Source: Oceanihabitans gracilariae
GTDB lineage: Bacteria > Bacteroidota > Bacteroidia > Flavobacteriales > Flavobacteriaceae
Direction: 5' to 3'
Length of the DNA stretch: 9,234 bases
Assembly: GCF_042684485.1 (NCBI RefSeq)
Contig: NZ_JBHULM010000043.1
Location: forward strand, 1 to 9,234
Shown here: in pieces, positions 5,689 through 9,234 of the stretch
Numbering within the stretch: position 1 is the stretch's first letter
Layout of the letters: the number at the start of each line of letters is the position of its first letter
Program-made: the position numbers and the translations under genes
Notes under the pieces: model-generated
Told to the model about the DNA's origin: nothing
The model's database searches: none
The model's input: only the letters and a program-made list of their open reading frames with translations

Positions 5689-8600
5689 ATGCAAATATTT
5701 CAGAAATCCGTAATAAAAAAACACCTTAAAAGTCTTGACCAAGAAAAGGTAGAAAAAGCTTTCCAAACATTCCGACAAAATTATAGTTCTGCGAAAATTG
5801 AGCAAATTAAAACGCTCAAAGAAGAAGAATATCAAGACGGATTTTTAAGAGAAATCTTTGTTGACGTTTTAGGTTACACGCTTCGACCAGATGAAAATTT
5901 TGACTTGCAACGTGAATTTAAAAACCAAACAGACGGAAAAAAGGCAGATGGAGCAATTTTAAAAGACGAAAATGCAATTGCAGTAATTGAACTAAAGTCA
6001 ACAAAAACAAAGGACTTAACAAAAATTACGCAACAAGCATTTAATTATAAAAACAATCAACCAGAATGTAAATATGTAATTACGTCAAATTTTCAAAAGT
6101 TACGTTTTTACATCGACTACTCTACCGAATATGAAGAATTTGACTTGTTTTTTCTCGACAGAGAACGATTTGAACTGCTCTACTTAATTCTACATAAAGA
6201 AAGTATTTTTTCAAATCTTCCTGTAAAACTTAAAAAAGAAACGCAGTTTCACGAAAAAGAAATTTCGGAAGAACTTTACAACGACTATTCTCATTTTAAA
6301 AACAAACTGTTCAATAATCTTGTTGCAAACCATCCAGATGATGACAAGTTGTTGCTGTTTAAAAAATCGCAAAAACTTTTAGATAGATTTCTTTTCATAC
6401 TCTTTGCAGAAGATAGCGGCTTATTGCCACCAAACTCGATTTCAAGAGTAATAAATCGTTATAACATTTTAAAAGAAGAAGACGCTTATAAACCAATTTA
6501 CGAAATTTTTAAGCAGTATTTTGGTTATATGAATATTGGACGACAAGGAAAGAAAGAATCTGACAATATTCCAGCTTACAATGGTGGTTTATTCTACGAA
6601 GATTTGCTGCTCAACAACTTAAATATTGATGACGAGATTTTAATTGACGATTTAAAAAAACTATCCTCTTACGATTTCAATACAGAAGTTGACGTAAATA
6701 TTCTCGGCCATATTTTTGAACATTCATTAAACGAGATTGAAGAAGTAACCGCAGAAATAGAGGGAACTGTTTCCGACCAAAAAAGAACAAAACGAAAAAA
6801 AGATGGTGTTTTTTATACACCAAAATATATAACAACTTACATTGTTACCAATACAATTGGCAAACTTTGCCTTGAAAAAAGAAAAGAACTCGACATTGAG
6901 GAGATTGAATATGACGACTCATTTTTAAAAAAAGATGGAACTTTAACTGTAAAAGGCAAAAAACTTTTTAAAACCATAACTGAATATAAAAATTGGCTAA
7001 CGAACTTAAAAATCATTGACCCAGCTTGTGGAAGTGGTGCATTTTTAAACCAAGCATTAAACTTTTTAATCGAAGAACACGAAAAAATAGACGACATCAT
7101 TGCAGACTTGACTAACTCGCCTTTGCGTTTATTTGACACAGACAAAAATATTTTAGAAAACAACCTTTTTGGTGTAGATATTAATGAAGAAAGTGTTGAA
7201 ATCGCTCAATTATCACTTTGGCTTCGCACAGCAAAAAAAGACAGAAAACTTTCCAAATTAAACAATAACATTAAATGTGGGAATTCACTTTTAGCTTCCG
7301 AGTTCGATTGGAACAAAGAGTTTCCAGACATTATGAAAAACGGAGGTTTTGATGTTGTTATTGGAAATCCACCATACATAAAAGAATACACAAACAGGCA
7401 AGCCTTTGATGGGTTGCACGAGCATCCTTGTTATCAGGGCAAAATGGATTTGTGGTATTTCTTTGGGGCTTTGGCATTGGACATTATCAAAAAAGATTAT
7501 GGTCTCATTGGCTATATCGCACCAAACAATTGGATTACAAATTCGGGGGCATCAAAGTTTAGAAATATTGTACTGAACAAAGGTAGAATTACAGAATTTA
7601 TAGATTTTGGCGATTTTAAAGTGTTTGATTCAGCAGGAATTCAAACAATGATTTACATAATGAAAAGCTCTGACGACAATGAAAATTACAACTTTAGTTT
7701 TTCAAAAGTTTTAGATAGCAAAATAAAACACGAAAACGCTCAATTATTTTTAGAACGTGTAAAAGATGATAAGTACGAATATTTTAAAGCAAACATAGAC
7801 AAAACGGAAAATCTTGACAAACCTATAAATTTTGTAAATGCTGAACTGACATTAATTTTAGATAAAATAAGATCAAAACAGAATTTCCATTTTGATAAAA
7901 AAGAAATTGCTCAAGGTATTGTCGCACCACAAGACTTTCTAAACAAAAAAAATCAAGCAATTTTAGGAGATGAATTTGAGGTTGGAGATGGTATTTTTAA
8001 TATTTCCCAAAAAGAGTACGAAAATCTGAAATTAACATCAGAAGAAAAAAAGTTAGTAAAACCGTTTTTTACAACATCTGAATTAAACAGTTTTTATGGA
8101 ACAAATAAAAATAGACTTTGGGTTATTTATACGGATTCCAGTTTTAAAAATCCAGAAACTATTGAGCCATACCCAAATCTAAAACAACATTTAGATAAGT
8201 TTCAAGAAGTAATTACGTCAAGCAACAAACCTTATGGTTTACACAGAGCCAGAGAAGAAAAGTTTTTTAATGGAGAAAAGATAATATCATTAAGAAAATG
8301 TGCAAGACCAACTTTTACATTTACAGATTTTGACTGCTATGTTTCTCAAACCTATTTTTCTATCCAAACAGACCGTTTAAACCAACGCTATTTAACAGGA
8401 TTATTAAACAGCAACTTAATAGCTTTTTGGTTAAAATATCAAGGCAAGATGCAAGGCGATTTATATCAAGTTGACAAAGGTCCTTTAATGAATTTACCAA
8501 TTATTGAACCAAAAAAGGAAATTCAAGAAAACGTATCGGAATTTGTAAAGACCATAATAAGTAACCATCAAAAAAGAGTAGATTATCAAGAATTGTTAGA

Positions 8601-8766
8601 CCAAGCAAAAGCGGAAAACAATTTTGACCGAGAAATACAATTAACGAAACAATTAGAGCAACTTACAATGGAATTGAAAAAAGCCGAAAGTGAAATCAAC
8701 TCGATTATTTACGAGCTTTACCAAATTGAACCGACTGAAATTGCAGCGATTGAAAAGAATATTTAG
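5689..8766 (+). CDS. Type IIG restriction-modification enzyme (Eco57I-like)
   Basis: This 1025-residue protein joins nuclease, adenine methyltransferase and target recognition in one chain. The N-terminal PD-(D/E)xK nuclease has D87 in KKADGAIL and E101-K103 in AVIELKS. A helical linker follows, with ILGHIFEHSL near 338-347 and GVFYTPKYI near 373-381, typical of this group. The methyltransferase has motif I DPACGSG at 444-450, NLFGVDINEESVEIA near 492-506 and motif IV NPPY at 560-563, the N6-adenine type. About 640-950 should be the target recognition region, including VSQTYFSIQ near 885; the C-terminus (about 960-1005) is a charged helix or coiled coil. It would methylate host DNA and cut unmodified phage or plasmid DNA with no separate subunit. 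An in-frame TAA at 5686-5688 directly before the ATG fixes the start. The gene appears intact. The recognition sequence cannot be read from this. Confidence 0.93.
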   Translation: MQIFQKSVIKKHLKSLDQEKVEKAFQTFRQNYSSAKIEQIKTLKEEEYQDGFLREIFVDVLGYTLRPDENFDLQREFKNQTDGKKADGAILKDENAIAVIELKSTKTKDLTKITQQAFNYKNNQPECKYVITSNFQKLRFYIDYSTEYEEFDLFFLDRERFELLYLILHKESIFSNLPVKLKKETQFHEKEISEELYNDYSHFKNKLFNNLVANHPDDDKLLLFKKSQKLLDRFLFILFAEDSGLLPPNSISRVINRYNILKEEDAYKPIYEIFKQYFGYMNIGRQGKKESDNIPAYNGGLFYEDLLLNNLNIDDEILIDDLKKLSSYDFNTEVDVNILGHIFEHSLNEIEEVTAEIEGTVSDQKRTKRKKDGVFYTPKYITTYIVTNTIGKLCLEKRKELDIEEIEYDDSFLKKDGTLTVKGKKLFKTITEYKNWLTNLKIIDPACGSGAFLNQALNFLIEEHEKIDDIIADLTNSPLRLFDTDKNILENNLFGVDINEESVEIAQLSLWLRTAKKDRKLSKLNNNIKCGNSLLASEFDWNKEFPDIMKNGGFDVVIGNPPYIKEYTNRQAFDGLHEHPCYQGKMDLWYFFGALALDIIKKDYGLIGYIAPNNWITNSGASKFRNIVLNKGRITEFIDFGDFKVFDSAGIQTMIYIMKSSDDNENYNFSFSKVLDSKIKHENAQLFLERVKDDKYEYFKANIDKTENLDKPINFVNAELTLILDKIRSKQNFHFDKKEIAQGIVAPQDFLNKKNQAILGDEFEVGDGIFNISQKEYENLKLTSEEKKLVKPFFTTSELNSFYGTNKNRLWVIYTDSSFKNPETIEPYPNLKQHLDKFQEVITSSNKPYGLHRAREEKFFNGEKIISLRKCARPTFTFTDFDCYVSQTYFSIQTDRLNQRYLTGLLNSNLIAFWLKYQGKMQGDLYQVDKGPLMNLPIIEPKKEIQENVSEFVKTIISNHQKRVDYQELLDQAKAENNFDREIQLTKQLEQLTMELKKAESEINSIIYELYQIEPTEIAAIEKNI

Positions 8767-8913
8767 TAATTAAAAAGCCAACGCTAAAAAGCCATACACA
8801 TTTGCAATTCGCTACAGCCAACGCTACGCCAAAAATTACAAAAGAGTATGTCTCGCCAACGCACAATGAAGAACAAGATAACAAACATCGGAAAACCAAG
8901 CTGAATGAAAAAA
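8767..8913. other. Noncoding tail of cassette 5 with three GCCAACGC words
   Basis: This stretch follows the stop codon of the restriction gene and runs to the terminal repeat. GCCAACGC occurs at 8777-8785 and 8817-8825 (both followed by T) and at 8855-8862 (followed by A). They are direct copies in the same orientation as the two upstream of the gene. I see no gene and no convincing terminator here. Confidence 0.6.
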
Positions 8914-9124
8914 GCACTACTTACAACAACGTGTATAAAACATAGCTATTAAAGGCTTTCCGAAAGGTTTTTGTATATTTACAAAGTACGCCAAATTTTT
9001 TGTTTGGTTATATTTATAAAAGAAAATTAAACATAAAAATAAAAAATTCGGCTCGTGCTAAATCTGAAAAGTTAGCGACTATTTAAACGCTACGTTTCAT
9101 ACACAAGACCGTTGTATTTAATAA
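8914..9124 (+). repeat. attC-like element R6 (long form)
   Basis: The left arm GCA-C-TACTTACAAC (8914-8927) closes cassette 5; the right arm GTTGTATTTA-A-TAA (9111-9124) opens cassette 6. GTGTAT (8931-8936) pairs with ATACAC (9099-9104), AAAC (8938-8941) with GTTT (9094-9097), and TAGC (8943-8946) with GCTA (9089-9092). A8937 faces C9098 and A8942 faces C9093. The core is about 65 bases longer than in R1-R5 and AT-rich, with smaller hairpins such as CTTTC-C-GAAAG and CCAAA-TTTTTTG-TTTGG. It lacks the GC-loop tip hairpin. The spacers are AAC on the left and AAGACC on the right. Confidence 0.85.
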
Positions 9125-9234
9125 TCCCCGACTTCTGGAACTTCCCTTGTTCATTGCAAGTATCGAAACTTATGGATTAATGTCAGAGCGATAAAACTCT
9201 TACGGAATACTGGACTTACAATAAGAATTTCACC
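9111..9234 (+). mobile_element. Cassette 6, first 124 bases only
   Basis: It starts GTTGTATTTA followed by A9121, which matches the rule GTT, a purine, six variable bases, then A. The end lies beyond the window, so the pairing cannot be tested. The + strand has no open frame beyond very short ones (ATG at 9172 and 9180 close almost at once). On the minus strand one frame is open from the window edge to a TGA at 9151-9153 (27 codons), which could be the end of a reversed gene or chance. Confidence 0.6.

Larger units (their letters stand above)
5508..9110 (+). mobile_element. Cassette 5 (type IIG restriction-modification enzyme)
   Basis: The start GTTGTAAGTA (5508-5517), A5518, TGC (5519-5521) pairs with the end GCA (8914-8916), C8917, TACTTACAAC (8918-8927). 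Thirteen of 14 positions pair; A5518 faces C8917. At 3.6 kb it is the longest unit here. The gene has noncoding flanks, 167 bases before it and 147 after it up to the terminal repeat, unlike the tight fit in cassettes 1-4. Confidence 0.8.
1..9234 (+). mobile_element. Integron-like gene cassette array without integrase (partial)
   Basis: Six copies of one imperfectly palindromic element separate the genes. Every element ends in C-GTT and, where its start lies in the window, begins with AAC after a cassette-specific stretch. Each interval from one GTT to the next behaves as a unit because its first 14 bases are the reverse complement of the 14 bases at its own AAC end. This is the layout of integron cassettes: GTT start, gene on the same strand, recombination site at the 3' end. 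Cassettes measure 1038, 2833, 807, 707 and 3603 bp. No integrase, transposase or relaxase lies in the window, so this would be the interior of an array or a cluster of sites lacking an integrase. The element sequence is not an attC family I recognise, and only one of six cassette starts fits the classical GTTRRRY. The repeat structure is seen directly; mobility is inferred. Confidence 0.8.

Noticed and set aside
5551..5835. Minus-strand reading frame of 94 codons across the start of the restriction gene
   Set aside because: Its Phe/Leu-rich translation is the mirror of the Lys-rich coding strand, it overlaps a well-supported gene, and it has no recognisable domain.
8705..8917. Minus-strand reading frame of 70 codons at the end of the restriction gene
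   Set aside because: It overlaps the gene and the cassette end, has no motif, and its composition looks like an antisense shadow.
8965..8985. Promoter box TATATTTA in the core of R6
   Set aside because: The last base differs from TAnnTTTG and no TTTG box lies at a proper distance upstream.
1..9124. CRISPR array
   Set aside because: The repeats are about 145-210 bases, diverged, and separated by whole genes of 0.7-3.6 kb; there are no short regular spacers or cas genes.
1..9124. Insertion sequences or composite transposons with terminal inverted repeats
   Set aside because: No transposase is present, terminal repeats differ from one unit to the next, neighbouring units share one element between them, and no target duplications are seen.

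Overview
The window looks like a stretch of a Bacteroidota, probably Flavobacteriia, chromosome. It is very AT-rich. Its secreted proteins are typical of that group: an M4 peptidase with a C-terminal type IX secretion sorting domain, and lipoproteins whose mature ends start with Cys followed by an acidic K-D-D or E-D-D surface-export signal. Genes are preceded by A-rich leaders rather than Shine-Dalgarno sites. All six supported genes are on the + strand.

The main feature is the layout. Six related, imperfectly palindromic elements, five of them about 145 bp and one about 210 bp (called R1-R6 here; positions 1-136, 1029-1174, 3863-4007, 4669-4814, 5376-5521, 8914-9124), cut the window into five complete gene cassettes and two partial ones. 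Each cassette starts with GTT and ends with AAC plus the rest of the following element, which is the geometry of integron cassettes and their attC sites. No integrase is present. Three details do not match the attC sites I know. (1) The first 14 bases of each cassette are the reverse complement of its own end, with a different sequence in every cassette. (2) This 14-bp pairing has one fixed mismatch, A opposite C at position 11, in all five complete cassettes. (3) The internal stem has two more A-opposite-C mismatches at the same two places in all six elements. All 17 of these mismatches become G-T wobble pairs on the bottom strand, so the bottom strand folds better than the top. This suggests a cassette system that recombines through a folded bottom strand, as in integrons, but with its own structural code.

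Cargo in order: cassette 1 (123-1160), a secreted YD-repeat-like protein; cassette 2 (1161-3993), an M4 metallopeptidase overlapping a small surface lipoprotein; cassette 3 (3994-4800), an unrecognised surface lipoprotein; cassette 4 (4801-5507), an unrecognised cytoplasmic protein whose stop codon lies inside the terminal repeat; cassette 5 (5508-9110), a 1025-residue single-chain type IIG restriction-modification enzyme flanked by noncoding DNA with five GCCAACGC words; cassette 6 (from 9111), only its first 124 bases. The genes do not form a pathway. They look like an accessory collection of envelope, secreted and defence functions, as expected of a mobile cassette array.
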